Assembly (NCBI GenBank): GCA_016707895.1
Contig: JADJGV010000010.1
Span: 124,001 to 188,000 of the forward strand
Source of the DNA: Myxococcales bacterium
GTDB lineage: Bacteria > Myxococcota_A > Polyangia > Haliangiales > Haliangiaceae
Direction of reading: 5' to 3'
DNA length: 64,000 bases
Notes under the pieces: generated by a model
Databases searched by the model: none
What the model was told of the DNA's origin: nothing
The model's input: only the letters and a program-made list of their open reading frames with translations
Shown here: piece after piece, positions 28,284-35,284 of the stretch
Layout of the letters: every line of letters begins with the position of its first letter
How positions within the stretch are numbered: position 1 is the stretch's first letter
Position numbers and translations under genes: made by a program

Positions 28284-28501
28284 TCGATCTTGGCGAGCTG
28301 CGCGCGAACGACTTCCCACGGGATCCCCGCCTCCGGTTCGCGCCGATAGTCCTCGAGCCGCTGCTCGACCACCCGGCGATCGTGTTCGCTGATCGGATAG
28401 TCAGGTGCCTCGTCGACGATGCTGTCCCACAACGCGCCGATGGCGAGGAGCCGATCCTCCACAGACAGGGCCATCAGCTGTTGGACCGCTGCGGTCGTCA
28501 T
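28280..28501 (-). CDS. Addiction-module antitoxin (TIGR02574-type)
   Basis: A 73-residue acidic antitoxin. The N-terminus VQQLMALSVEDRLLAIGALWDSI and the middle ISEHDRRVVEQRLEDYRREPEAGIPWEVV are diagnostic of the small antitoxin family paired with ParE/RelE toxins. It is translated just before the toxin with a 4-base overlap. TACCTT lies 6 bases before ATG 28501. The pair probably autoregulates, as is usual for such modules. It could stabilise this chromosomal region. Confidence 0.9.
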   Translation of the reverse strand: MTTAAVQQLMALSVEDRLLAIGALWDSIVDEAPDYPISEHDRRVVEQRLEDYRREPEAGIPWEVVRAQLAKIE

Positions 28502-28592
28502 GGAGCGAAGGTAGCACGGCGGACATCCCCCACGGCAGGCGACGTATCGCCGGGGGCCCGCGATCGGGTCGCGGCGCGTGCTACGCCTCGGC

Positions 28593-29240
28593 ATGCGCGC
28601 GCGCTGTCTGTACCTGCACGGGTTCGCGTCGGGGCCGGGCTCCGCCAAGGGCGTGGCGTTCGCCGAGGCGTTCGCGCGCCGCGGCGTCGAGGTCGAGCGG
28701 CTGAACCTGCGGGTGCCGTCGCTGGCGCACCTGCGGCTGTCGGCGATGATCGACCATGTCGTCGCGACGATCGGCGCCGCCGAGCAGGTCGTGCTGATCG
28801 GCTCGAGCCTGGGCGGGCTGACCGCGGCGCGGGTCGCCGAGCGGGTGCCGGCGGTGCGCGCGCTGGTGCTGCTGGCGCCGGCGTTCTGCATGGCCGAGCG
28901 GTGGCGGGCCCGGCTGGGCGACGACGGCGCGGCGTGGCGGCGCGACGGATCGATCGAGGTGTTCGATCACGCCGAGCGCCGGCCGGCGCGGGTCGACGTC
29001 GGCTTCCTCGACGACGCGGCAGCGACCGACGTCGGCTGGCCGACGGTGACGGCGCCGACCTGGATCGCCCACGGCACCCGCGACGACGTCGTCGACGTCG
29101 GGCTGTCGCGGCAGTGGTGCGCGCGCACGCCGAGCGCGCGGCTGACCGAACTCGACGATGGCCACGAGCTGATCGCGTCGCTGCCGACGATCCTCGACGG
29201 CGCGTGGCGCCACCTGGCGCCGTGGCTGGCCCCGGCGTGA
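28593..29240 (+). CDS. YqiA/YcfP-type esterase (UPF0227-like alpha/beta-hydrolase)
   Basis: A 215-residue alpha/beta-hydrolase. It starts YLHGFASGPGSAKG (7-20), the N-terminal signature of the YqiA family. The nucleophile elbow GSSLGG holds Ser72, the acid is Asp in HGTRDDVV and the base is His in DDGHELI. YqiA cleaves short-chain acyl-CoA or ester substrates in vitro; the role in vivo is unknown. ATG 28593 is preferred to ATG 28578 because a TACGCC element lies between them and the family begins there. It converges on the VOC gene. Confidence 0.87.
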   Translation: MRARCLYLHGFASGPGSAKGVAFAEAFARRGVEVERLNLRVPSLAHLRLSAMIDHVVATIGAAEQVVLIGSSLGGLTAARVAERVPAVRALVLLAPAFCMAERWRARLGDDGAAWRRDGSIEVFDHAERRPARVDVGFLDDAAATDVGWPTVTAPTWIAHGTRDDVVDVGLSRQWCARTPSARLTELDDGHELIASLPTILDGAWRHLAPWLAPA

Positions 29241-29245
29241 GCCGG
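29232..29245. terminator. Hairpin between convergent esterase and VOC genes
   Basis: CCGGC (29232-29236), loop GTGA holding the esterase stop, and GCCGG (29241-29245). A 5-bp GC stem, weak on its own, placed between convergent stops at 29240 and 29248. It could be bidirectional. Confidence 0.35.
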
Positions 29246-29247
29246 CG

Positions 29248-29772
29248 CTACTTCTTCTTGCCGGCCTTCTTCGCCGGGGCCTTCTTCGCCGGCGGGGCCT
29301 TCTTCGCCGGCGGGGCCTTCTTCGCCGGCGGGGCCTTCTTCGCCGGCGCGGCCTTCTTCGCCGGCGCGGCCTTCTTGGCCGGGGCCTTGGCCGCGGCCTT
29401 CTTCGCCGGCGCGGGCGCCGGCGGCGCCGACTCCCACAGCCCGACGGTGGCGCCCTGCGGATCCGCGAACACCGCGAGCCAGCCCATCCCCGGCACCTCC
29501 ATCTTCGGCACGATGATCGTCGCGCCGGCCGTCGACGCCTTGGCCAGCGTCTTGTCGATGCTGTCGACGCCGACGTACGCGGTCCACGTCGTCGGCTGCT
29601 CGGGCATCTGCTTGGGGCCGAGGCCGCCGCCGACGCCCTCGCCGACGCGGATCCCGGTCCAGTTCATCGCCGGAAAGTCCTCGAACTTCCAGTCGAAGAT
29701 CGCGCCATAGAACGCCTTGGCAGCCGCCACGTCACCGGTCGTCAGATCGAGATGGACGAAAGGGTTCCCCAT
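29248..29772 (-). CDS. VOC (glyoxalase-fold) protein with a Lys/Ala/Pro repeat tail
   Basis: A 174-residue protein. Residues 1-118 are a vicinal-oxygen-chelate domain of the YdeI/27-kDa antigen type (FVHLDLTTGDVAAAKAFYGAIFDWKF, GGGLGPKQMP, TAYVGVDSIDKTLAKASTAGA, DPQGATVGLW). The last 50 residues are a tandem repeat of AKKA and PPAKK units, very basic and resembling histone-H1-like or AlgP-like DNA-binding tails. The tail is encoded by a near-perfect 18-base repeat. The ATG lies 10 bases after TACAAT. The enzymatic activity, if any, is unknown. A basic tail on a VOC domain is unusual and suggests binding to nucleic acid or polyanions. Confidence 0.85.
   Translation of the reverse strand: MGNPFVHLDLTTGDVAAAKAFYGAIFDWKFEDFPAMNWTGIRVGEGVGGGLGPKQMPEQPTTWTAYVGVDSIDKTLAKASTAGATIIVPKMEVPGMGWLAVFADPQGATVGLWESAPPAPAPAKKAAAKAPAKKAAPAKKAAPAKKAPPAKKAPPAKKAPPAKKAPAKKAGKKK
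29263..29409 (-). repeat. 18-base tandem repeat encoding the AKKAPPAKK tail
   Basis: About eight copies of an 18-base unit (CTTCTTCGCCGGCGGGGC on the plus strand, with GGGG or GCGCG variants) encode the C-terminal tail of the VOC protein. Copies near the centre are identical, which suggests recent expansion and likely length variation between strains. Confidence 0.8.
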
Positions 29773-29782
29773 ATGGGCGCCG

Positions 29783-29788
29783 ATTGTA
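29783..29788 (-). promoter_or_regulatory. -10 element TACAAT of the VOC gene
   Basis: On the minus strand TACAAT, a near-consensus -10 box, ends 10 bases before ATG 29772. There is no Shine-Dalgarno sequence between them. Confidence 0.5.
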
Positions 29789-29926
29789 CGCGCCGCTGTG
29801 AGCGCCGGACGCCGGCGACGCGAGGATTTCCACGACGCACCTCGCCATCCGGATCTGCCCCGAACGCAGCCCAACCTCGCGTAGGATCACGGGCTTCGCC
29901 CCTGGTGCGCGCCATCACGAATCGCT

Positions 29927-29953
29927 GAGCCGTTCTTGGCCCCCGCGGGCTCT
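29927..29953 (+). promoter_or_regulatory. Putative ECF-sigma promoter of the sigma gene (copy 1)
   Basis: GAGCCGTTC (29927-29935), 14 bases, then CTCT followed by CCCC (29950-29958). The same two blocks with the same 14-base spacing occur upstream of the Cys-module gene at 33385. The ATG of the sigma gene lies 6 bases after the second block. This is the layout expected of an autoregulated ECF promoter. The block sequences are not the textbook ECF consensus, so the call rests on the repeat. Confidence 0.5.
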
Positions 29954-29959
29954 TCCCCA

Positions 29960-30577
29960 ATGACCGTGTCCGTGACCGCCCTCCGCCCCACCCCCACCGC
30001 CGGGTCTCGCGTCGTCGACGTGACCGGCGCGGTGGCGATCACCGACGCCGAGCTGGTCGCGCGCGCGCGCACCCGCGACGCGTGGGCCGAGGAGATGATC
30101 TACCGGCGCCACGCGCCCCAGGTCGCCAGCGTCGCGCGGCGCCTGCTGCGCGATCCGGTCGAGGCCGCCGACGTCACCCAGGAGACGTTCTTGATCGCGT
30201 TCCAGAAGCTCGGCGCGCTGGCCGAGCCGGCCGCGCTGCGCGGCTGGCTGGCGCGCATCGCGGTGTCGCGGGTCCATCGGCGCTGGCGCTGGCGCAAGGT
30301 GCGGTTCTGGGCCGCCTCGACCGACGACGAGTCGCTGGCCGACGTCGCCGACGGCGGCGTGGCGCCCGACCGCAAGACCGAGCTCGCGCTGATCGACGAG
30401 GCGCTGCGCGCCATCCCGGTCAAGCTGCGCGTGCCGTGGGTGCTGCGCCACGTGATCGGCTACTCGCTCGACGAGGTGGCCACCGCGTGCGACTGCTCGC
30501 TGGCCAGCGTCAAGCGCTACCTCGGCCGCGCCGAGGCCGCGGTGGCCGCGCACACCCAGGAGGTCGCCTGTGGCTGA
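29960..30577 (+). CDS. ECF-type RNA polymerase sigma factor (cassette 1)
   Basis: A 205-residue extracytoplasmic-function sigma factor. Region 2 covers about 45-110 (DAWAEEMIYRRHAPQVASVARRLLRDPVEAADVTQETFLIAFQKL, RGWLARIAVSRVHRRWRWRK). Region 4 covers about 150-200 (VPWVLRHVIGYSLDEVATACDCSLASVKRYLGRAEAAV). A 30-residue N-terminal extension precedes region 2. It is the first gene of a five-gene unit whose second gene (overlap 8 bases) encodes a FecR-like membrane protein, the expected regulator. A promoter-like element just upstream is repeated before the last gene of the unit, suggesting self-control. Confidence 0.9.
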   Translation: MTVSVTALRPTPTAGSRVVDVTGAVAITDAELVARARTRDAWAEEMIYRRHAPQVASVARRLLRDPVEAADVTQETFLIAFQKLGALAEPAALRGWLARIAVSRVHRRWRWRKVRFWAASTDDESLADVADGGVAPDRKTELALIDEALRAIPVKLRVPWVLRHVIGYSLDEVATACDCSLASVKRYLGRAEAAVAAHTQEVACG

Positions 30578-31754
30578 GCGACCGATCGACGCCGAGCTGA
30601 CCCCCGCGCTCGACGAGGCCGAGCTGGCGCAGGTGTGGCGCCGGGTGCGCGACGCCCAGGCCGAGCGCCGGGTCGCGCCGCGGCGCTGGCGCTACGCGAT
30701 CGCCACCGGCGTCGCCGTCGCGACCGCGGCGGTGTTGCTGCTGGCGTGGCCGCGCGACCATCGCGCGGCGGGCGCGCTGGCCGGCGACGTGGCGCTCACG
30801 CCCGGCGCGCAGATCGACGCCACCGCGGCGCGCGCGATCGCGATGGCCGACGGCTCGCGCGTGACGCTGGCCCCCGAGGCGCGGCTCGAGGTGCTGGCCA
30901 ACGAAGGCGACAAGTTCGTCACCGCGGTCCGGCGCGGCAAGGTCGGCTTCGACGTGCGCCCCGGCGGGCCGCGCAAGTGGATCATCGAGACCGACCTGGC
31001 GACCGTCGAGGTGGTCGGCACCGCGTTCGCCGTCGAGCGCAGCGCGGTCGAGCTGTCGGTCACCGTCGAGCGCGGCGTCGTGCTGGTGCGCGGCGAGCGA
31101 GTGCCGGGCCGGGTGGTCCGCCTCACCGCCGGCCAGCACGTCGAGGTGGCCGCGGCGATCGCGACCGCGCCGACGGCGCCTTCGGTGGTCGATGGCGCGT
31201 CGCCGCCCGCGCCGATCGCGCCGCCCGTCGCCCCGGCGATCGATCGCGCCCCGCCCGTCGCCCCGGCGATCGATCGCGCCCCGCCCGTCGCCCCGGCGAT
31301 CGATCGCGCCCCGATCGATCGCGCCCCGCCGCCGGTCGCCCCGGCGATCGATCGCACCCCGCCGGTCGTGCCGCCGCCGGTCGCGCCGCCGGTCGACATC
31401 ATCGCGCGCGCCGACGCGCTGGTGGCCGCCGGCCAGCACGCCCGCGCCGCCGACGCGCTCGACGCCTACCTGGCCGACGCGCGCGGCGACGCCACCGCGG
31501 GCCTCGCGGCGTTCTTGCTCGGCCGCCTCGCGCAGGATCACCTGGCGCAGCCGCAGCGCGCCGCGGACGCCTTCGCCCGGGTCCGCGCGATCGGCACCCC
31601 GCGCGCGATCCAGGAGGAGGCGCTGGTGCGGCAGACCCGCGCGCTGACCCGGGCCGGGCGCACCGTCGACGCCCGCGCCGCCGCGCGCACCTACCTCGAC
31701 CAGTACCCCGGCGGAGCGCGCGCCGCCGAGATGACCGCCCTGACCGCGCCGTGA
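30570..31754 (+). CDS. FecR-domain membrane protein with Pro-rich spacer and TPR region
   Basis: A 394-residue predicted sigma-factor regulator starting at GTG 30570. A cytoplasmic N-terminus (1-37) is followed by one transmembrane helix (about 38-58), a FecR domain (about 85-195, with GSRVTLAPEARLEV, GKVGFDVRP and TDLATVEVVGTAFAVE), a repetitive Pro-rich spacer with units PPVAPAIDRA (about 215-265) and a C-terminal TPR-like region (about 275-390). FecR-type proteins hold or activate their sigma factor in response to outside signals. Here the spacer would carry the TPR region away from the membrane. It overlaps the sigma gene (8 bases) and the next gene (4 bases). Confidence 0.88.
   Translation: MAERPIDAELTPALDEAELAQVWRRVRDAQAERRVAPRRWRYAIATGVAVATAAVLLLAWPRDHRAAGALAGDVALTPGAQIDATAARAIAMADGSRVTLAPEARLEVLANEGDKFVTAVRRGKVGFDVRPGGPRKWIIETDLATVEVVGTAFAVERSAVELSVTVERGVVLVRGERVPGRVVRLTAGQHVEVAAAIATAPTAPSVVDGASPPAPIAPPVAPAIDRAPPVAPAIDRAPPVAPAIDRAPIDRAPPPVAPAIDRTPPVVPPPVAPPVDIIARADALVAAGQHARAADALDAYLADARGDATAGLAAFLLGRLAQDHLAQPQRAADAFARVRAIGTPRAIQEEALVRQTRALTRAGRTVDARAAARTYLDQYPGGARAAEMTALTAP
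31221..31358 (+). repeat. 30-base tandem repeat encoding PPVAPAIDRA units
   Basis: Three near-identical 30-base copies (31221-31250, 31251-31280, 31281-31310), then a half unit and a diverged copy to about 31358. They encode the periplasmic spacer of the FecR-TPR protein. Length variation between strains is likely. Confidence 0.75.
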
Positions 31755-32677
31755 CCGCGCGGCGCTGGCCGACGATCGCGCTGGCGCTGGCGCTACCGGC
31801 GACCGCCGTCGCGCAGCCGTCGCTGACGATCGACGGCTGCGGCTTCGAGCCCGACGAGCTGCTGCGCGCGCTGGCCCAGGAGGGCGCGCCGGCGCTGGCC
31901 GTCGACGTCCGCTGCACCGCCGACGGCACCGCCACGCTGACCGTCGATCCCGCCGGCGCCGCGCGCCGCCGCGAGGTCGATCTGCGCGACGTGCCGGCCA
32001 GCCTGGCGCCGCGGGTGATCGCGCTGATGGTCACCGCGGTCGCGGGCGAGATCCCGCCGCCCGCGCCGCCGCCGCCCGCGCCGCCGCCGCCCGCCCGGCC
32101 ACCGCCACCATCGTCGCTGCCGATCGCCGGGCCGCGCGACGCGCCGATCGATCGGCCGGCGCTGGCCGAGCATCGCCCGGCGCTGCTCGATCGCGCGACG
32201 GCCTGGCCGCGGGCGGCCACCGGCCGCGTGCTGGTGCGCAGCTACGCCGGCCTGCCGCTGTGGGGCGGCGGGGTCGGCGCGGCGATCGGCCCGGTCACCG
32301 TCGGCGTCCACGCCGCCGCCACGTCGCTGGTCCACCGCCTCGGCGACGCGACGCCGTGGCTGGCCGGGCTCGACGTCGGGGTGACGCTGGCGTGCAGCCA
32401 CGGCCGGCCGACCACCTGCGTCGGCGCGCGCGGCGAGCTGTCGCGGCAGGCGGTGGCGGCGGCGGCGACCGGCCCCACGGTCATGGCCACGGCGATCAGC
32501 ACCGTCGCCGTGCACGGCGACGCCGAGCTGTCGGTCTCGCTGCCGATCGCCGGCGTCGAGATCACCGCGACCGCCGCGGTCGGCGTCGGCTCGGGCCTGG
32601 TCGCGCGCGCCAACTCGGTCGAGATCGCGCGGCTCGCCGGCTGGACGATGGGCGCCGCGCTCGAGGTCCGCCGATGA
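31751..32677 (+). CDS. Exported protein with Pro-rich linker, possibly outer-membrane-associated (cassette 1)
   Basis: A 308-residue protein. A Sec signal peptide (WPTIALALALPATAVAQ) is followed by an N-terminal domain (about 22-100), a poly-Pro linker (about 100-125, PPPAPPPPAPPP) and a C-terminal half with alternating hydrophobic residues that may form beta-strands (about 150-308). The start GTG overlaps the preceding stop (GTGA). The same layout occurs in the protein at 40947-41990 of the second sigma cassette, including a similar stretch before the linker (DPAGAARRREVDLRD... RVIALMVTAVAG). No known family assigned. It may be the surface partner of the FecR-TPR protein. Confidence 0.72.
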   Translation: MTARRWPTIALALALPATAVAQPSLTIDGCGFEPDELLRALAQEGAPALAVDVRCTADGTATLTVDPAGAARRREVDLRDVPASLAPRVIALMVTAVAGEIPPPAPPPPAPPPPARPPPPSSLPIAGPRDAPIDRPALAEHRPALLDRATAWPRAATGRVLVRSYAGLPLWGGGVGAAIGPVTVGVHAAATSLVHRLGDATPWLAGLDVGVTLACSHGRPTTCVGARGELSRQAVAAAATGPTVMATAISTVAVHGDAELSVSLPIAGVEITATAAVGVGSGLVARANSVEIARLAGWTMGAALEVRR

Positions 32678-33375
32678 GCCGCCCCGCGCTCGCCGCGTTG
32701 GCCTCGCTGGCGCTCGCCGCCTGCGTCACCGAGGACGCCGACGTCTTGCAGGAGGGCACGCCGCTCCTGTCGTGCGCCGACGTGCCCGGGCGGATCAGCG
32801 ATCGTCAAGCCTGCCTGTTCACCGACGCGTGCGTGGTGCCGACGCCCACCGATCCGACGTGCTGCCAGACCATCGCCACCTGCGTCGCCGGCACCCTCGA
32901 CCTCGCGAGCTACTGCCAGCCGGGCTGCGCCGCGTGCATGGACGACACCGGCTGCGTCGCCGGTCGCCAGGTCTGCGACGGCAACACCTGCGTCGCCTGC
33001 CCCGACACCACGAACTGCGCGCCGTGCGCGCAGGGCCTGGCGCCGCTGACCCGCAACGGCTGCCCCACCTGCACCTGCGCGCCGGTCAGCGAGTGCAGCT
33101 TCGCCGACCCCGCCGCGTGCGCCGGCGAGGAGTGCTACCCGGGCCTGGTGTGCGCGCCGGGCTGCTTCCCCGGCGATCCTAGCTGCTGCGCCAACGTGTG
33201 CGCCGCGCCCGGCTGCCCCAGCCCGGCGCCGCTCGGCTGTGACACCGACTGCGCCGCCGGCCCCACCATGTGCACCAGCTGCGTCACCGGCGCGTGCGAG
33301 TGCGTCATGGGCCAGTGGAGCTGCACCGCGGTCTGCGGCGAGCGCACCGGCGCGTGCTTCCAGCCGAGCGCTTGA
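32674..33375 (+). CDS. Cysteine-rich lipoprotein
   Basis: A 233-residue lipoprotein (lipobox LAAC, Cys17) with more than 30 Cys. It has short motifs such as CQTIATCV, CQPGCAACMDDTGCVAGRQVCDGNTC and NGCPTCTCAPV. The NGCPTCTC region resembles antistasin-like or CTCK-style disulfide knots found in myxobacterial surface proteins. Its start overlaps the previous stop (ATGA). It belongs to the sigma/FecR unit, so it is probably made with the exported protein upstream. Function unknown; a disulfide-stabilised extracellular protein is the best reading. Confidence 0.78.
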   Translation: MSRPALAALASLALAACVTEDADVLQEGTPLLSCADVPGRISDRQACLFTDACVVPTPTDPTCCQTIATCVAGTLDLASYCQPGCAACMDDTGCVAGRQVCDGNTCVACPDTTNCAPCAQGLAPLTRNGCPTCTCAPVSECSFADPAACAGEECYPGLVCAPGCFPGDPSCCANVCAAPGCPSPAPLGCDTDCAAGPTMCTSCVTGACECVMGQWSCTAVCGERTGACFQPSA

Positions 33376-33384
33376 GGAATCCTT

Positions 33385-33411
33385 GAGCCGTTCGTGCGGG
33401 GTCGCGGCTCT
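33385..33411 (+). promoter_or_regulatory. Putative ECF-sigma promoter of the Cys-module gene (copy 2)
   Basis: GAGCCGTTC (33385-33393), 14 bases, CTCT (33408-33411) and then CCCC. It shares both blocks and the exact spacing with the element at 29927. It lies in the 60-base gap before the Cys-module gene. The ATG is 24 bases further on, behind a strong Shine-Dalgarno sequence. Confidence 0.5.
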
Positions 33412-33425
33412 CCCCACCATCACCC

Positions 33426-33431
33426 AGGAGG
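33426..33431 (+). promoter_or_regulatory. Shine-Dalgarno sequence AGGAGG
   Basis: A perfect AGGAGG 4 bases before ATG 33436. This is the strongest ribosome binding site seen in the window and fixes the start over an in-frame ATG at 33394. High expression of the Cys-module lipoprotein is implied. Confidence 0.7.
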
Positions 33432-33435
33432 TTCC

Positions 33436-34464
33436 ATGTTCGCTGCAACCAGACTCCGCTACGCCCTGGCCCTGGTGGCCACGGCCGGCCTCGCCGGCTG
33501 TTCGCTCTACGCCGACGGCTCCGATTCGTCGGACTCGACCGGCACCGATCAGCTGTCGCAGTGCGTCCACGACGTCATCGCCGACTGCTACCTGAACCAG
33601 CTGCCCGCGGACGTGTGCGCGCAGAACGTGCTCACGCAGTGCAACCTGGGCGGCCCCGGCCCTGGGCCCGTCGATCCCACCTGCTACGACGAGTTGCTGC
33701 GCGCGTGCCTCGAGAGCGGCGGCGACCCGATGCTCTGCGACCTGCGCGCCACCGAGAGCTGCGGCGGCACCCCGGGCTGTGACCCCAACGTCGATCCCAC
33801 CTGCACGCCCGGCTGCCAGCCCGGCGATCCCAGCTGCGACCCGTACAACGACTGCTTCCAGCGCACGTTCGACGAGTGCCTGTCGATGAACGGCGATCCC
33901 GAGCAGTGCCGGCTGTACGCCGATCAGATCTGCGGCGGCACCGGCTGCGATCCGATGACCGACCCGACCTGCAACCCCGGCTGCCAGCCCGGCGATCCCA
34001 GCTGCGATCCCGGCGGCGACTGCTTCGACCGCGTGTTCGCCGACTGCCTCGCGCAGACCGGCGACCCGATGGTGTGCATCGACATCGCGACCCAGACCTG
34101 CGGTGGCGGCACCCCGGGCTGCGACCCGATGACCGATCCGAACTGCGTCCCCGGCTGCGATCCGATGACCGATCCGACCTGCGGCGGACCGTCTTGCTAC
34201 GACCAGGTGTTCCGTGACTGCCTGCAGCAGGGCCTCGACCCGATGACCTGCGATCAGGAGGCCAGCGCCGCGTGCGGCGAGCCGCCGCCGCCGCCGCCGT
34301 GCGACCCGAACGACCCGATGTGCGGGCCGCCGCCGGGCTGCGACCCCGCCGATCCGATGTGCGTGCCGCCGCCGCCGAGCTGCGACCCCAGCGACCCGAA
34401 CTGCCCGCAGCCGCCGCCGCCGCCGCCGTGCGTCCCCGGCGATCCGATGTGCAGCTACCCGTGA
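33436..34464 (+). CDS. Lipoprotein with five C-x7-C-x9-C-x7-C modules
   Basis: A 342-residue lipoprotein (lipobox LAGC, Cys22). Five modules at residues 43-69, 83-109, 140-166, 196-222 and 254-280 share exactly the same Cys spacing, C-x7-C-x9-C-x7-C. They also share a typical pattern C(Y/F)D.(V/L)F.(D/A)CL...GDPM.C....A...CGG, which looks like a disulfide-locked helical hairpin. Between them lie short Cys/Asp/Pro linkers such as GCDPMTDPTC and GCQPGDPSC. The C-terminus (about 283-342) is Pro-rich with CDPNDPMC units. I recognise no family. It is the last gene of cassette 1, has a strong ribosome binding site and its own copy of the sigma-gene promoter element, so it is a likely main output of that sigma factor. 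Confidence 0.82.
   Translation: MFAATRLRYALALVATAGLAGCSLYADGSDSSDSTGTDQLSQCVHDVIADCYLNQLPADVCAQNVLTQCNLGGPGPGPVDPTCYDELLRACLESGGDPMLCDLRATESCGGTPGCDPNVDPTCTPGCQPGDPSCDPYNDCFQRTFDECLSMNGDPEQCRLYADQICGGTGCDPMTDPTCNPGCQPGDPSCDPGGDCFDRVFADCLAQTGDPMVCIDIATQTCGGGTPGCDPMTDPNCVPGCDPMTDPTCGGPSCYDQVFRDCLQQGLDPMTCDQEASAACGEPPPPPPCDPNDPMCGPPPGCDPADPMCVPPPPSCDPSDPNCPQPPPPPPCVPGDPMCSYP
33562..34275 (+). repeat. Five Cys-module repeats inside the lipoprotein gene
   Basis: Protein-level repeat, 27 residues per module with linkers of 13-31 residues. All 20 module cysteines keep identical spacing while other positions vary, so the copies are old and under selection. Modules 2-5 also share a central DP and a final CG. 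Confidence 0.8.
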
Positions 34465-34628
34465 GTCGACGCTAGCGCCGCAGCCCGCGCCACCAGCAGC
34501 GCGCGCTCGCGACGATGCTCGGTCAGGCCCGCCGCGCGCTCCAGCTCGCGGCGGGCTTCGTCGTTGCGGCCCAGCCGCGCCAGCAGATCGCCGCGCACGC
34601 TGGGCACCAGGTGGTACCGCGGGATCAC
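34455..34628 (-). pseudogene. C-terminal remnant of a DUF6596-type sigma factor
   Basis: A 57-residue reading frame starting at GTG 34628. Its sequence YHLVPSVRGDLLARLGRNDEARRELERAAGLTEHRRERALLVARAAAL matches the last 45-50 residues of large ECF sigma factors with the DUF6596/SnoaL-like C-terminal region. Regions 2 and 4 are absent. Its start overlaps the stop of the truncated cyclodeaminase-like gene by 4 bases (GTGA). It overlaps the 3' end of the convergent Cys-module gene by 10 bases. It is probably a decay product or deletion junction, though a translated small peptide cannot be excluded. Confidence 0.6.
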
Positions 34629-35233
34629 GCGGGGCCGATCACCAGGATCGTGATCTCGTCGAGCGTGCGCCCGTCGACCAAGCCGGCGGCCACCGCGCCC
34701 AGGGTCGCGTGGACCTTCAGCGCCCCGACCGCGCCGGCGCCGTAGACCACCGCCGCCGCCAGCAGCGCCGGGGCCAGCACGACGCCGTCGTCGAGCGCGG
34801 TCACCAGCGTGCCGCCGCGGATCCACTCGCGCGCGATCGCCACCGGCCCGCGCGCCACGACGACGTCGCACGCGCAGGCCTCGGTCAGCGACGCCACCCG
34901 GCCGCCGACCGCCTCGGCGATCCGCGCCGCCGCCACCGGATCACCGTCGAACACCCGCAGCTCGCGCGGCGCCGCGTACGCGCGCTGGGTGGCGACCACC
35001 GCCGGCGCCAGATCGCGCAGCCCGACCAGGCCCATCGTGCGCGGCGTGCCGACCGCCAGGAACTTCGCGGCCACGCCGGCCAGGCCGGCCAGCTCCGGCA
35101 CCCGCCCCAGCGGCGGGCCCGCCGGCCGCCCCAGCGCCAGCGCGCCCTGGCGGACCTCGACCGCGTCGAGCCAGGCCCGCGCCGCAGCGACGTCGATGAT
35201 CGGCGGGAACGATCGCTCGGGCTCGGGCTCCAT
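34625..35233 (-). CDS. Truncated ornithine cyclodeaminase/mu-crystallin-like protein
   Basis: A 202-residue protein with the Rossmann half of the ornithine cyclodeaminase family: TPRTMGLVGLRDLAPAVVATQRAYAAPRELRVFDGDPVAAARIAEAVGG, then VVARGPVAIAREWIRGGTLVTALDD and GRTLDEITI. Normal members have 310-340 residues. Here most of the N-terminal dimerisation domain is missing and the last 25 or so residues are cut off after EITILVIGPA. Catalytic activity is therefore doubtful. The stop overlaps the start of a sigma-factor remnant, which suggests a deletion that joined two unrelated genes. TAGCCT lies 7 bases before ATG 35233. Confidence 0.65.
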   Translation of the reverse strand: MEPEPERSFPPIIDVAAARAWLDAVEVRQGALALGRPAGPPLGRVPELAGLAGVAAKFLAVGTPRTMGLVGLRDLAPAVVATQRAYAAPRELRVFDGDPVAAARIAEAVGGRVASLTEACACDVVVARGPVAIAREWIRGGTLVTALDDGVVLAPALLAAAVVYGAGAVGALKVHATLGAVAAGLVDGRTLDEITILVIGPA

Positions 35234-35284
35234 GCCGGCCAGGCTACACCGCCGCGGAGTCGGCGTCCGGGTCGCCGCCCGCCG

